Part shown: positions 50,427 to 59,074 of the stretch, piece after piece
How positions within the stretch are numbered: position 1 is the first letter of the stretch
Layout: each line of letters opens with the position of its first letter
Source: Microbacterium gallinarum
GTDB taxonomy: Bacteria > Actinomycetota > Actinomycetes > Actinomycetales > Microbacteriaceae
DNA: 64,000 nt
Direction: 5' to 3'
Assembly: GCF_014837165.1 (NCBI RefSeq)
Contig: NZ_JACSPM010000005.1
Location: 1-64,000, forward strand
Made by a program: the position numbers and the translations under genes
Notes under the pieces: model-generated
Seen by the model: the letters and a program-made list of their open reading frames with translations, nothing else
Database searches by the model: none
Told to the model about the DNA's origin: nothing

Positions 50427-52094
50427 TCACTCGGTGAGGACGATCTGGTTGAACACCTCGTCGTTGACCGGGCTGGCCGGGTACGACTCGACGCGCGGGT
50501 CGAAGGCCAGCGACGGAGCGGGGTGGGCCAGCGGGACGCCGGGGTTGAACTCCGCGATCATCTCGTTGATGGCCAGGTACTGCGCCGTCTGCTCCTCGAT
50601 GTCGGCCGTGCCGCGGGCCTCGGTCAGCGCCTCGAACAGCTCGGGGTTGTCGAAGCCCCACTCGTTCGAGGCCTGTCCGAAGAAGACGCCGACGAAGTTG
50701 TCGGTGTCGTTGTAGTCACCGGTCCAGCCGAGCAGGTGCAGACCGTGGTCCGCGCCGCCCTGGATGCGGTCGAGGTACGCCGGGTTCCACTCGTTGCCGG
50801 CCGGGGTGACCGTGATGCCCACGGCCTCGAGCTGCGAGGCCAGGTTCGTGAAGATCTGCTCCGGGTTGGGCATGTACGGACGCGACACGTTCGTCGGGTA
50901 GTTGAACATGAGGGTCAGGCCGTCGGGGTAGCCCGCCTCGGCGAGCAGCTCCTTGGCGCGCTCCGGGTCGTAGTCGTACGTCGTGACGTCCTCGTTCCAG
51001 CCGGTGACCACCGGCGGGATGAACTGCGACGCGACCTCGGTGCCCTCGGGCAGGACCTGGGTGACCAGGGCCTCCTTGTCGATGGCGTGGTGGATCGCCT
51101 GGCGCACGAGCGGGTTCGCGAGCTCCGGAACGGCCTGGTTCATGCCGAGGTAGAGGATCGTGAACGGGTCGCGCTGCATGACGTTGTAGCCGGCCTCCTC
51201 GAGTGCGGCGGTGTCGGCGGGGGCGACGAGGTCGTAGCCGTCGATGCTGCCCGACTCGAGCGCCTGACGGCGCGCGGTGGTGTCGGTGATGGTGCGGAAG
51301 ATGATCTCCTCCACCTGGCCCTGCTCGCCCCAGTACTCGGGGTAAGCCGTGAGGGTGACCTGCTCGCCCGGCGCCCACTCGTCGAAGACGAACGGACCGG
51401 TGCCGGTCGGGTGCGCGTTGGCGTACTCGCTGAGCGTGGGGGACTCCTCCGTGCCGCCGACGCCGTCGGCGTCGTACTCGGCGAGAGCCGTCGGGCTCTG
51501 CATCGAGAAGGCGGGGAGCGACAGCGCCGCGATGAAGCCGGCGAACGGCTGCGTGAGCGTGACCGTCGCGTGCGTCTCGTCGTCGGCCGTGCAGGACTCG
51601 TAGACCGCGGTCTCGGGCGAGTCGGCGAAGCCCTTGAAGAGCGAGCCGTAGTAGTACGACAGGCTCTCGGACTGGGCGAGACCGGTCCAGTTGTACCAGC
51701 GCTCGAAGTTCGCGCAGACGGCTTCGGCGTTGAAGTCGGTGCCGTCGTGGAACGTCACGCCCTCCTTCAGCGTGAAGGTGTACGACAGACCGTCCTCGGA
51801 CTGCTCCCAGCTCTCGGCGAGGAGCGGAGCGGGGTCGGCCGTCCCCGGCTCGACGCCCACGAGGCCTTCGAAGATCTGACGCGCGACGCGGAAGGTCTCG
51901 CCGTCACTGGCGAAGGCGGGGTCGAGGCCCGAGGGGTCGTTGGATGCCGCGAAGACGAACGTCGAGTCGACGTCGCTCGCCTCGCCGGTCTCGTCGCCGC
52001 CGCCGCGCTCGCTGGCGCAGGCGGTGAGCACGACGGCGCCGATGGCGACCGCCGCGGCGCCCGCGAGAAGGCGCCTCTTCGAAGTGTGGAGCAT
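50427..52094 (-). CDS. Peptide-binding lipoprotein of ABC importer (SBP family 5, 555 aa)
   Basis: A lipoprotein signal peptide with lipobox LTAC (Cys26) is followed by the family-5 fold: SNDPSGLDPAF, LAESWEQSEDGLSYTFTLK and VTFHDGTDFNAEAV, then MNQAVPELANPLVRQAIHHA. The Asp-rich EASDVDSTF linker is normal. I use the ATG at 52092-52094, which precedes KRR and the hydrophobic core. An ATG six codons upstream lacks a ribosome site. Peptide specificity is inferred from the neighbouring 5-oxoprolinase genes and family. Confidence 0.95.
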   Translation of the reverse strand: MLHTSKRRLLAGAAAVAIGAVVLTACASERGGGDETGEASDVDSTFVFAASNDPSGLDPAFASDGETFRVARQIFEGLVGVEPGTADPAPLLAESWEQSEDGLSYTFTLKEGVTFHDGTDFNAEAVCANFERWYNWTGLAQSESLSYYYGSLFKGFADSPETAVYESCTADDETHATVTLTQPFAGFIAALSLPAFSMQSPTALAEYDADGVGGTEESPTLSEYANAHPTGTGPFVFDEWAPGEQVTLTAYPEYWGEQGQVEEIIFRTITDTTARRQALESGSIDGYDLVAPADTAALEEAGYNVMQRDPFTILYLGMNQAVPELANPLVRQAIHHAIDKEALVTQVLPEGTEVASQFIPPVVTGWNEDVTTYDYDPERAKELLAEAGYPDGLTLMFNYPTNVSRPYMPNPEQIFTNLASQLEAVGITVTPAGNEWNPAYLDRIQGGADHGLHLLGWTGDYNDTDNFVGVFFGQASNEWGFDNPELFEALTEARGTADIEEQTAQYLAINEMIAEFNPGVPLAHPAPSLAFDPRVESYPASPVNDEVFNQIVLTE

Positions 52095-52278
52095 GTGCTG
52101 TGCACCTTCCATGTCGTGTGGGCGCCGCTCACGGCATCGTGCAGGCGTGGCGTGGGGGTGCCCTCAGGGGGTGTGATGCATCGACGCTACCTGGACGCGG
52201 CCGCTCCGGCGGTTACACGTATGTCTCGATTCTGTTTCGACCGCGCAGACGCCCAGCAGGTCAGCGATGTGCTCGGGG

Positions 52279-52308
52279 AGCATGCGGTCGCGGGTGCAGA
52301 TGTGTCAA
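52279..52308 (-). promoter_or_regulatory. Possible promoter of the binding-protein operon
   Basis: The minus strand has a perfect -35 TTGACA (52303-52308), with CATGCT at 18 bp (52279-52284) as a poor -10. It would give a leader of about 175 bases. Other weaker candidates exist nearer the gene. Confidence 0.3.
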
Positions 52309-52338
52309 TCCATCCCCGGAGCGGCGGTCCGGCCGCGC

Positions 52339-52344
52339 TAACGT
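52339..52344 (+). promoter_or_regulatory. Leaderless-type -10 box (TAACGT) of the methyltransferase-like gene
   Basis: TAACGT ends seven bases before the ATG at 52352. GAGGG lies in this gap but is too close to the ATG to be an efficient ribosome site, which favours a leaderless transcript. Confidence 0.5.
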
Positions 52345-52351
52345 GAGGGTC

Positions 52352-53215
52352 ATGGCGCGCGGGGGGAACGAAGCATCCGCTCCATCGGCGCGTCTGCTCG
52401 ACGGGACCATCGCCTCGGTCGTCCCCTCGCCGTTCGGCGGCGGCTGGGAGCTCGACGTCGACGGCACGCCCCAGTCGCATGTCGACCTCGACGACCCCAC
52501 CCACCTGCACTTCGAATACGTGGCGCGCATGGGTGCGGTGATCGACAGACTGCGGATGCCGGGCCAGCCGCTCACCGCGATCCATCTCGGCGCCGGCGCT
52601 CTCACGATCCCGCGGTACGTCGAGGCGACGCGGCCTGGCTCGCGGCAACAGGTCGCGGAGCTCGAGCCGGCGCTGTGGGACCTCGTGCGCGAGAATCTCC
52701 CGCTCCCGCGCGGCGCATCGATCCGCGTGCGGATCGGCGACGCCCGCGCGGTGCTGGGCCGCCTGCCCGCGGGGCTGGCCGGAGCGGCCGACCTCGTCGT
52801 CTCCGACGTCTACTCGGGCGCCCAGACCCCGGCCCACCTCACCACCGTGGAGTTCTACACCGAGGCTGCGCGGTTCCTCGCCCCCGACGGCGTGCTGCTG
52901 GTCAACGTCGCCGACGGCGCCGGGCTCGCGTTCGCCCGCCGCCAGGTCGCGACCGTCGCGGCGGTGCTCGAGCACGTCATCGTGCTCGCCGAGGTGCAGA
53001 CGCTGAAGGGCCGCCGCTTCGGCAACCTCGTGATCGCGGCATCCCGAGCTCCCCTCCCCACCGAGTGGCTGCCCCGTCTCATGGCGGCCGGCCCCCACCC
53101 GGCGAAGGTGGCGCAGGGCGCCGAGGTCGTCGAGTTCGCCCGCGGCGCCCGGGTCGCGACCGACGGCGACGCCACGGACTCGCCGAAGCCGTCGTCGTCG
53201 CTGTTCGACCGCTGA
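52352..53215 (+). CDS. Spermidine-synthase-like methyltransferase-fold protein (287 aa)
   Basis: A Rossmann methyltransferase core shows motif I as HLGAGALTIPRY (about 84-95), an acidic VAELEPALWDLV loop, RIGDARAVL and DLVVSDVYSGAQTP, then FLAPDGVLLVNV. This is the pattern of actinobacterial spermidine-synthase-like proteins. The N-terminal beta segment (LLDGTIASVVPSPFGGGWEL) is also typical. No transmembrane part is fused. Substrate cannot be read from the sequence; many such proteins are not proven polyamine enzymes. Confidence 0.85.
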   Translation: MARGGNEASAPSARLLDGTIASVVPSPFGGGWELDVDGTPQSHVDLDDPTHLHFEYVARMGAVIDRLRMPGQPLTAIHLGAGALTIPRYVEATRPGSRQQVAELEPALWDLVRENLPLPRGASIRVRIGDARAVLGRLPAGLAGAADLVVSDVYSGAQTPAHLTTVEFYTEAARFLAPDGVLLVNVADGAGLAFARRQVATVAAVLEHVIVLAEVQTLKGRRFGNLVIAASRAPLPTEWLPRLMAAGPHPAKVAQGAEVVEFARGARVATDGDATDSPKPSSSLFDR

Positions 53216-53327
53216 CCGTCGCTTTCGACGGCGGTGGGATGCCGCGCCCCGGCGTGGCACGGCCGGACAGCGCTCGCCCGGCGGCACACTGGATCCAGCG
53301 AGCTGACCGTGTGCGAAGGGAGTCGCT

Positions 53328-53855
53328 GTGAGCTACATCCGCGGGTACGACCCCGACACCCTCCGCGAGAAGGTGGATCCTCGTCAGTGCAAGGAGCGCC
53401 TCGACGAGATCGGCGAGCAGCGCAGTCTTCCGGCGCTGCTCGAGCGCGTGTGGCTGCTGAAGGTGCTCGACCGCAGCGAGGATGCCCTCGTCGTCTCGGA
53501 GCAGTCGGTGCGCGTGGCCCGCATGGCCGGCACCCGCAAAGACCTGCTGCGCGCCCGGATCCTGCACGCCTCGGTGCTGCAGGCACGCGGTGCGTACGCC
53601 GCCGCCGACCAGGAGCTCACGACCTGCGCCGAAGAGGCTGACGGCCAGGGCTGGACCGGCATCGCCGCGTTCGCCTACCAGCACCGCGGCCGCACGCACT
53701 ACGAAGCCGGCGACTACGAATCGGCGCGGCGGGACTTCAAGCGGGCGCTCTTCCTGCGCCAGGAGTCCGGCGCCCCCGACGACCAGCTCGAGTCCACGCT
53801 GCTCGCGATCGATGCCGCCGACCGGCGCCGGGCCGCGGCATCCGTCGCCAGCTGA
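53328..53855 (+). CDS. TPR-like protein (175 aa)
   Basis: The GTG start at 53328 has AAGGGAG about seven bases upstream. The protein is helical throughout, with TPR-like pairs (ALLERVWLLKVLDRSEDALV, ILHASVLQARGAYAAADQEL, YEAGDYESARRDFKRALFLR). It is soluble, with no catalytic motif. The next gene begins 30 bp downstream but has its own leaderless-type promoter. Probably a protein-interaction adaptor of unknown target. Confidence 0.8.
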   Translation: MSYIRGYDPDTLREKVDPRQCKERLDEIGEQRSLPALLERVWLLKVLDRSEDALVVSEQSVRVARMAGTRKDLLRARILHASVLQARGAYAAADQELTTCAEEADGQGWTGIAAFAYQHRGRTHYEAGDYESARRDFKRALFLRQESGAPDDQLESTLLAIDAADRRRAAASVAS

Positions 53856-53872
53856 CTGTCACAGCCACCCCC

Positions 53873-53878
53873 TACTCT
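53873..53878 (+). promoter_or_regulatory. Leaderless-type -10 box (TACTCT) of the SprT-like gene
   Basis: TACTCT ends seven bases before the ATG at 53886, and the gap contains no purine-rich ribosome site. Confidence 0.6.
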
Positions 53879-53885
53879 CGCGTTC

Positions 53886-54374
53886 ATGTCGGACCTGCAT
53901 CGCGTGCGCCTCTGGGCTGAGGCGCTCATCTCGACCCACCTCGATGACTCGTGGTCGTTCGGGTTCGACAACGCCAAGCGCCGTGCCGGGCTGTGCGACT
54001 ACACGAGCCGTCGCATCAGCGTCTCCCGCTACCTCGCGGCACGCCACGACGACGACACCAACCACCAGACGCTGCTGCACGAGGTGGCCCACGCGCTCGC
54101 CGGGCCCGCCGCCGGCCACGGCGCCAAGTGGAAGGCCGTCGCCCGCGACCTCGGCTACGTGGGCGGCACCACGCACACCGGCGAGACGGCCACCGACCTG
54201 GCGCCGTGGGTGGGCGTCTGCCCAGCCGGGCACGTCGCGTACCGGCACCGGCGCGCCACCCGCCCCACCTCGTGCGCGAAGTGCGCGCCGCGCTTCGACG
54301 AGCGGTTCGCCTTCACGTGGACGCGGCGCGAGATCACTCCGGCGACGCGCCTGGCGGCGATGACCCCGCGCTGA
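53886..54374 (+). CDS. SprT-like zinc metalloprotease domain protein (162 aa)
   Basis: The zinc-binding helix reads LLHEVAHALAG with His65, Glu66 and His69. FDNAKRRAGLCDY and RRISVSRYL upstream are typical of SprT-like proteins. A C-terminal zinc-ribbon-like segment has CPAGH, then SCAKC. In other organisms related proteins (SprT, Spartan) act on protein-DNA crosslinks or on stress substrates. Here substrate and role are unknown. It is convergent with the ComB-family gene. Confidence 0.88.
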   Translation: MSDLHRVRLWAEALISTHLDDSWSFGFDNAKRRAGLCDYTSRRISVSRYLAARHDDDTNHQTLLHEVAHALAGPAAGHGAKWKAVARDLGYVGGTTHTGETATDLAPWVGVCPAGHVAYRHRRATRPTSCAKCAPRFDERFAFTWTRREITPATRLAAMTPR

Positions 54375-54415
54375 CCCGGCGGGCTTCGGGAGTCGCGGCG
54401 AACCCGCGACGCTGG

Positions 54416-54471
54416 TATCCCGGCGTGCGCGTCCCGGCGTGCCCGTCCCGGCGCCCTCGTCCCGGCGCGAC
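54416..54471. repeat. Four 14-bp tandem repeats
   Basis: Four units of consensus CGTCCCGGCGTGCC stand head-to-tail (54416, 54430, 54444, 54458) in the short gap between the SprT-like and ComB-family genes. The region is non-coding on both strands and may act as a spacer or terminator. Confidence 0.75.
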
Positions 54472-54479
54472 GCGCGGGG

Positions 54480-55121
54480 TCAGAAGGCCCCGAACACGCC
54501 CTCGCGAAGGACGGGGACGACGGATGCCGCGTCCACGGCGGCCGCGGCGAGCACCTCGTCACGCCGTCCCGACGCCTCGAGCTCGCGGCCGGAGCCGCTC
54601 GCGGTGACGAGGTGCCGGACGGCGCCGCGCAGCGCCCGGAACCCTTCGCCCGCGACCGCGGCGTCAGGCGACGAGTGGTCGATGCCGAGTTCGGCGAGCG
54701 CGTCGACGACGGCTCCCGCACCGAGCAGGTCTTCGACGGCGAAGCGCAGCGGGGCGACGGCATCGGCCGAGACGCGCTCCCCGCAGGCGATGACGGCGAT
54801 GCTCGTGCGGTCGCCGCGCTCGTGCTGGATCGCCATGATCGCCCGCGCCACGGCCGACGCGTTGCGCAGCCCGCCCAGCAGCACGGTGGCGCCCGATCCG
54901 GCGGCGGCCTCGGCGACGACCGCGCCGTTGAGGGAGACGGCGTGGGCCGCGGCATCCAGTTCCACCGTCCTGCCGTTCTCGACGGCCTGGATGACCGTCG
55001 ACGAGAAGCGGAGCACGTCGACCACCACGATGACGTCGCTCGGAGCGACGCGCACGAGACCGTCGACACCCCAGTCGAGACGCACCTGGTAGGAGGACTG
55101 GTCGAACAGGTGGCCGGGCAT
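54480..55121 (-). CDS. ComB-family 2-phosphosulfolactate phosphatase-like protein (213 aa)
   Basis: Conserved segments of the family are present: VVVDVLRFSSTVIQAVENG (about 31-49), LLGGLRNASAVA, IAVIACGER and RFAVEDLLGAGAVV. ComB hydrolyses 2-phosphosulfolactate in coenzyme M biosynthesis of methanogens. Bacterial homologues are widespread and their substrate is often unknown. An actinobacterium like this has no expected coenzyme M need, so the activity should be called a phosphatase of uncertain substrate. Confidence 0.88.
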   Translation of the reverse strand: MPGHLFDQSSYQVRLDWGVDGLVRVAPSDVIVVVDVLRFSSTVIQAVENGRTVELDAAAHAVSLNGAVVAEAAAGSGATVLLGGLRNASAVARAIMAIQHERGDRTSIAVIACGERVSADAVAPLRFAVEDLLGAGAVVDALAELGIDHSSPDAAVAGEGFRALRGAVRHLVTASGSGRELEASGRRDEVLAAAAVDAASVVPVLREGVFGAF

Positions 55122-55127
55122 CCGTCC

Positions 55128-55133
55128 AGCGTA
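55128..55133 (-). promoter_or_regulatory. Leaderless-type -10 box (TACGCT) of the ComB-family gene
   Basis: TACGCT on the minus strand ends six bases before the ATG at 55121; the gap GGACGG holds no usable ribosome site. Confidence 0.6.
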
Positions 55134-55250
55134 CGGCGGCGTGTGTCACAACTCCGCCTCGCCGGGGCGCCCGCCCGCCGCCACCCGCATGGATACGGCA
55201 CCGGCGGCACGGCCGAGCCGGTGCCAGGCGGAGTCACCGCACGGCAGGCG

Positions 55251-55310
55251 GCCCGGCCAACCCCGACCAGCCCCGGCCCACCCCGACCCGCCCCGGCCCA
55301 CCCCGACCCG
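55251..55310. repeat. 20-bp tandem repeat, three copies
   Basis: Two perfect units CCCCGGCCCACCCCGACCCG (55271 and 55291) follow a degenerate third (from about 55251). The tract is C-rich on the plus strand and lies in the divergent gap before the SRPBCC-like gene. Copy number may vary between strains. Confidence 0.85.
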
Positions 55311-55338
55311 CCCGCGGCGCACGGTGCGAGACTGGAGC

Positions 55339-55863
55339 ATGCGCATCCTGCTCAAGCTCGTGATCGACTGCGACGCCGACGCCGCGTGGCGGGCCCTCCA
55401 CTCCCCCCGCGCGGTCGCCGAGCTCTACGGCCCCGCGCTCGGACTCGAGCCGCTCGTACCCGACGGGCTTCCGACTTCCTGGTCGCCCGGCGACGACGTG
55501 CCGGTGCAGCTGTCGGCCTTCGGCGTGCCGTCCGGCCGCCAGCTGATCCACGTGAGCGAACGTGTGATCGACGAGCCGGCGGGCCCGGTGCGCATCTTCC
55601 GCGACAGCGGCATCCCGCTCACGGGACCGCTCGCCAGCCTCGACGTGTGGGACCACCAGATGGCCGTCTCGCCCGCGCCGGGCGATCCGTCCAAGACGCT
55701 CTGGCGCGATCGGCTCGTCATCGGCGGGCCGACGGCGCCCGCACTGTGGCCGGTGCTGTGGGGCATGTGGCAGTGGCGCGGGGCGCGCATCCGCGCCCTC
55801 GCGCCGACCTGGGCGCACGACCCCGCGGCCGACGCCGACGCCGACGCCGACGTCGCGACCTGA
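55339..55863 (+). CDS. SRPBCC-like (START/Bet v1 fold) protein (174 aa)
   Basis: The N-terminus (MRILLKLVIDCDADAAWRAL, then SPRAVAELYGP) has the form of SRPBCC lipid- or hydrophobe-binding proteins. Alternating strands follow and a Trp-rich helix (LWPVLWGMWQWRGARIRAL) lies near the end. The final Asp/Ala repeat (ADADADAD) is low complexity. The ATG at 55339-55341 lacks a clear ribosome site. Function is unknown. Confidence 0.75.
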   Translation: MRILLKLVIDCDADAAWRALHSPRAVAELYGPALGLEPLVPDGLPTSWSPGDDVPVQLSAFGVPSGRQLIHVSERVIDEPAGPVRIFRDSGIPLTGPLASLDVWDHQMAVSPAPGDPSKTLWRDRLVIGGPTAPALWPVLWGMWQWRGARIRALAPTWAHDPAADADADADVAT

Positions 55864-55905
55864 CGTCGGCGTCCCCACCCCGCGGGGCGAGCGGCGCCGA
55901 GGGGC

Positions 55906-57375
55906 TCAGTCGGCGAGGGCCTCGATCGGAGCCACCCGCGTCGCCAGGCGCGTCGGCACCACCGCGGCGACGAGCGTGAGCACGGCGGTCGCGACCACGA
56001 TCAGCGCGATGGGCAGCCACGGCACCGCCGGAGCGACGAACGTGGGCGACTGCCACGCCGGGGGCACGGCGACCGAGCCGAGGACGGACTGCGCTCCCGC
56101 CCACCCGTAGACCGTCCCCAGCACCAGCCCGGTGACGACCGCCGCGATGGTGATGTGCGCGGCCTCGAGCATCACCATGCGACGCACCTGGCTGGTGGCG
56201 ACGCCGAGCGAGCGCAGCAGCCCGAGCTCGCGGCGGCGCTGCACGACTCCGATCGTCAGGAGGTTGACGAGCCCGACGGCGGCGATCACCGCCGAGACGG
56301 CGACGAGGCCCATCATGATGCCTGCGAACATGTCGAGGAGAGCCTCGAAGTCACGGTCGATCTCGCCGCCGCCGGACGCGGCGACGACCGCCTTCACGGT
56401 CTCGAGCGCGACGGCGAACATGGTGACGAGCGTCACGCCGATCACCACGCCGATCGCCATGCGGCTCGACCGTTCCGGATAGCGCAGCGCGTTCTCGGCC
56501 GCGAGTCGCGAGGTCGCCGAGTCGCCGAACAGCCGGCCGACCAGGCGCAGCACCGGCGGCATGACCATCGTCGAGCCGAGCACAAGGCCGGTGAACGACA
56601 GCAGCCCGCCGAAGAACGCGATCACCACGCCGAGGGGCGAGAACAGACCCAGCGCGATGCCCGCCGCCAGCAGCGCAGCGCCCGAGGCGAACAGGCCGAT
56701 CGCGGCTCCGTTGCGCCCCTTGCGGCGGGTGTACGAGTCGTGGGATGCCTCGACCGACCCGCCGAGCGCCTGCAGCGGCGTCACTGTGAGCACGCGCCGC
56801 GACCCCACCCAGGCCGCGGCCCACGTGGTGAGCGCGACGATGATCGCCGGGATGGCGAGCACCGCCTGCACGACCGGGTACCCGACGTCGGGGACCCCGA
56901 GGAGCGACTCGGCGAGCGCGATGCCCCCCGCCGCCGCGAGCACTCCCGCGAGGAGCCCGACGACGGCGCCGATCACGCCGACGATGAGTCCCTGACGCGC
57001 GATCTCGTTGCGCTGCGAATACGCCGATGCTCCGATCAGACGCATCAAGGCGATGCGCCGGGTGCGGCCCGCGACGATCGTCGAGAAGGTGTTGGCCGTC
57101 ACGATCGCGGCGACGTACATGGCGACGCCCACGAGGATCACCGTCATGATCACGAGCACGGCGGCCAGCGTCTCGCTGTCGCCGATGTACGGGTCGGCGG
57201 CCATGATCGCCGCGAGGTACCCCGTCGCGGTGAGGAGCAGCGCGCCGAAAGCACTGGAGATGGCGGCGACGAGGATGCTCGCGCCCATGCCGCGCTCGCG
57301 CAGCCACGCGAGGGGCCGCGCGGCCGGCGGCTGCGGCATCCGCTCGACTCGTTCCGGTGCGGTCACCGCGGTCAT
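55906..57375 (-). CDS. FtsX/MacB-like ABC transporter permease (489 aa)
   Basis: About eight membrane helices are arranged as two FtsX-like halves. The C-terminal half has GLVNLLTIGVVQRRRELGLLRSLG and ends VVPTRLATRVAPIEALAD, the classical FtsX/LolC-type ending. The ATG at 57375 overlaps the ATPase stop (ATGA). With that ATPase it forms an exporter or lipoprotein/peptide-handling complex; cargo is unknown. Confidence 0.92.
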   Translation of the reverse strand: MTAVTAPERVERMPQPPAARPLAWLRERGMGASILVAAISSAFGALLLTATGYLAAIMAADPYIGDSETLAAVLVIMTVILVGVAMYVAAIVTANTFSTIVAGRTRRIALMRLIGASAYSQRNEIARQGLIVGVIGAVVGLLAGVLAAAGGIALAESLLGVPDVGYPVVQAVLAIPAIIVALTTWAAAWVGSRRVLTVTPLQALGGSVEASHDSYTRRKGRNGAAIGLFASGAALLAAGIALGLFSPLGVVIAFFGGLLSFTGLVLGSTMVMPPVLRLVGRLFGDSATSRLAAENALRYPERSSRMAIGVVIGVTLVTMFAVALETVKAVVAASGGGEIDRDFEALLDMFAGIMMGLVAVSAVIAAVGLVNLLTIGVVQRRRELGLLRSLGVATSQVRRMVMLEAAHITIAAVVTGLVLGTVYGWAGAQSVLGSVAVPPAWQSPTFVAPAVPWLPIALIVVATAVLTLVAAVVPTRLATRVAPIEALAD

Positions 57376-58154
57376 GACGCCACCGCCCGCTCGCCGACGC
57401 CCAGTTCGCTTGCGAGCATGTACGCCGAGATCTCCTCGGCGGTCTGACGGGGCTTGTCGGCGACGATGCGTCCATCGCCGAGGAAGAGCACGCGGTCGGC
57501 ATGGCTCGCGGCGATCGGGTCGTGCGTGACCATCGCGATGGACTGACCGTGGTCGCGGCTGGCGGCCGCGAGAAGGCCGAGCACCTCGCGGCCGGTGCGC
57601 GAGTCGAGGTTGCCGGTGGGCTCGTCGGCGAAGACCAGGTCGGGCGCCGTCGCGAGGGCGCGGGCGATGGCGACGCGCTGCTGCTGGCCGCCCGAGAGCT
57701 CGTGCGGACGGTGCCGCAGCCGCGGGGTGAGGCCGAGCGCCTCGATCAGGCCGTCGATGCGGGCCTTCTCGAGAGCCGTCGGGCGGCGTCCGTCGAGGTC
57801 GAACGGCAGCAGGATGTTGCCGAGCGCGTCGAGCGTCGGCACGAGGTTGAACGCCTGGAACACGAAGCCGACGCGACGGCGGCGCAGGATCGTGAGCTCG
57901 AGGTCGGAGAGGCCGGTGATGTCGGTGTCGCCGATCCAGGCGCGGCCCGAGCTCGGGGCATCCAGGCCCGCCATGATGTGCATGAGCGTCGACTTGCCCG
58001 AGCCGGACGGACCCATGATCGCGGTGAACTCGCCGCGCCGGATGCCCACCGACACCTCATCGAGCGCGCGGACGGTGCTCTCGCCGCGGCCGTAGGTCTT
58101 CGTGAGCTGCTGGACTCGCGCCGCGAGCCCCAAGTCGGTCGATGTGATCTCCAT
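57372..58154 (-). CDS. LolD/MacB-type ABC transporter ATP-binding protein (260 aa)
   Basis: Walker A is [19 protein letters not shown], the Q-loop region is [12 protein letters not shown], the signature is [15 protein letters not shown], and Walker B is [13 protein letters not shown], which is diagnostic for the MacB/LolD class. The ATG at 58152-58154 follows a TAGCGT box by seven bases, consistent with a leaderless mRNA. Cotranslated with the permease. Confidence 0.94.
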   Translation of the reverse strand: MEITSTDLGLAARVQQLTKTYGRGESTVRALDEVSVGIRRGEFTAIMGPSGSGKSTLMHIMAGLDAPSSGRAWIGDTDITGLSDLELTILRRRRVGFVFQAFNLVPTLDALGNILLPFDLDGRRPTALEKARIDGLIEALGLTPRLRHRPHELSGGQQQRVAIARALATAPDLVFADEPTGNLDSRTGREVLGLLAAASRDHGQSIAMVTHDPIAASHADRVLFLGDGRIVADKPRQTAEEISAYMLASELGVGERAVAS

Positions 58155-58161
58155 GCCTTCG

Positions 58162-58167
58162 ACGCTA
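58162..58167 (-). promoter_or_regulatory. Leaderless-type -10 box (TAGCGT) of the ABC exporter operon
   Basis: TAGCGT on the minus strand ends seven bases before the ATG at 58154. GAAGG in the gap is too close to act as a ribosome site. Confidence 0.55.
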
Positions 58168-58255
58168 CGAACGGCGGATGCGGCGGCGCGTCGGCCTGGC
58201 GAGGCATCCGCATACATCTGCAGGATGATCTCTTCCGCGCGGCGGAGCGCGGGTC

Positions 58256-58261
58256 TAGGGT
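58256..58261 (+). promoter_or_regulatory. Putative -10 box (TAGGGT) of the hemerythrin-like gene
   Basis: TAGGGT with a weak -35 TTCCGC at 17 bp would start transcription near 58268 and give a leader of about 25 bases with a GAGGAG ribosome site. Confidence 0.4.
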
Positions 58262-58292
58262 CGCGGCAGGCCACCGATGACGAGGAGACCCG

Positions 58293-58982
58293 ATGCCCGC
58301 CACGCCCCTGCCCCCGAGCGGCGACCTGCCCCCCGGCCCGAAGACGTGCGACGCCGGCGGCATGATCGAGATCCATCGGCTCTTCCGGCGCACGTTCGGC
58401 GAGAGCCCCGGACTGGTGCGCGGCGTCGCTCCGGGCGACACGGCGCACGGGGCGGCCGTCGCGACGCAGCTCGAAGCGCTGTCGATCGCCCTGCACGCGC
58501 ATCACGAGGGCGAGGACGAGCGCCTGTGGACCGCGCTCGACGAGCGGGCGCCGTCGTGCGCGACACACGTCGCGCGCATGAAGGAGCAGCACGCCGAGAT
58601 GCTCGTGCACCTCACCGCACTCGACCGGGCGCTGCCTGCCTGGCGCGCCTCAGCGTCGGAGGCGGATGCCGCCCCCGTGCTCGCGGCGCTCGACGGCGTC
58701 AACGCCGCCCTCGCGGTGCACCTCCCCGACGAGGAGGCGAACATCGTGCCCGTGATGGAGCGCACGATCACCGAGGAGGAGGTCGAGTGGTTCGCCGAGC
58801 ACGGGCGCAAGTCCGTGCCGAAGGGGCAGACCTGGCAGCAGCTCGGCGAGATCCTCGCGTCGCAGCCCGACGGCGGCGACGCGTGGCTGCGCACGCACAT
58901 GCCGGCGCCCGGCCGGCTCGCGTGGCGCCTGATCGGCAGGCGTCGGTACGCCAGGCACCGCGCCGCCCTCGAGGGGCGCTGA
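58293..58982 (+). CDS. Hemerythrin-like domain protein (229 aa)
   Basis: The pattern of a HHE four-helix bundle is present: IEIHRLFRRTF, ALSIALHAHHEGEDERLW (about 62-79), HVARMKEQHAEM and LAVHLPDEEANIVP (about 141-154). His and Glu/Asp residues are spaced for a di-iron site. The C-terminal ~60 residues are Arg-rich with RLAWRLIGRRRYARHR. GAGGAG precedes the ATG at 58293. Likely an oxygen-, NO- or redox-related iron protein; the physiological ligand is not predictable. Confidence 0.85.
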   Translation: MPATPLPPSGDLPPGPKTCDAGGMIEIHRLFRRTFGESPGLVRGVAPGDTAHGAAVATQLEALSIALHAHHEGEDERLWTALDERAPSCATHVARMKEQHAEMLVHLTALDRALPAWRASASEADAAPVLAALDGVNAALAVHLPDEEANIVPVMERTITEEEVEWFAEHGRKSVPKGQTWQQLGEILASQPDGGDAWLRTHMPAPGRLAWRLIGRRRYARHRAALEGR

Positions 58983-59074
58983 CGCTGCGGCGCCGGGGTG
59001 GGCGGCGCGGGGCGGGACAGCGGTCCTGAGAACGGTACGACGCCCACCGGCTGCGGGCAACCCGGGCGCGGCCG

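Noticed and set aside
54416..54471. Possible CRISPR array
   Set aside because: Units are 14 bp, directly adjacent and without spacers; no cas genes are nearby.
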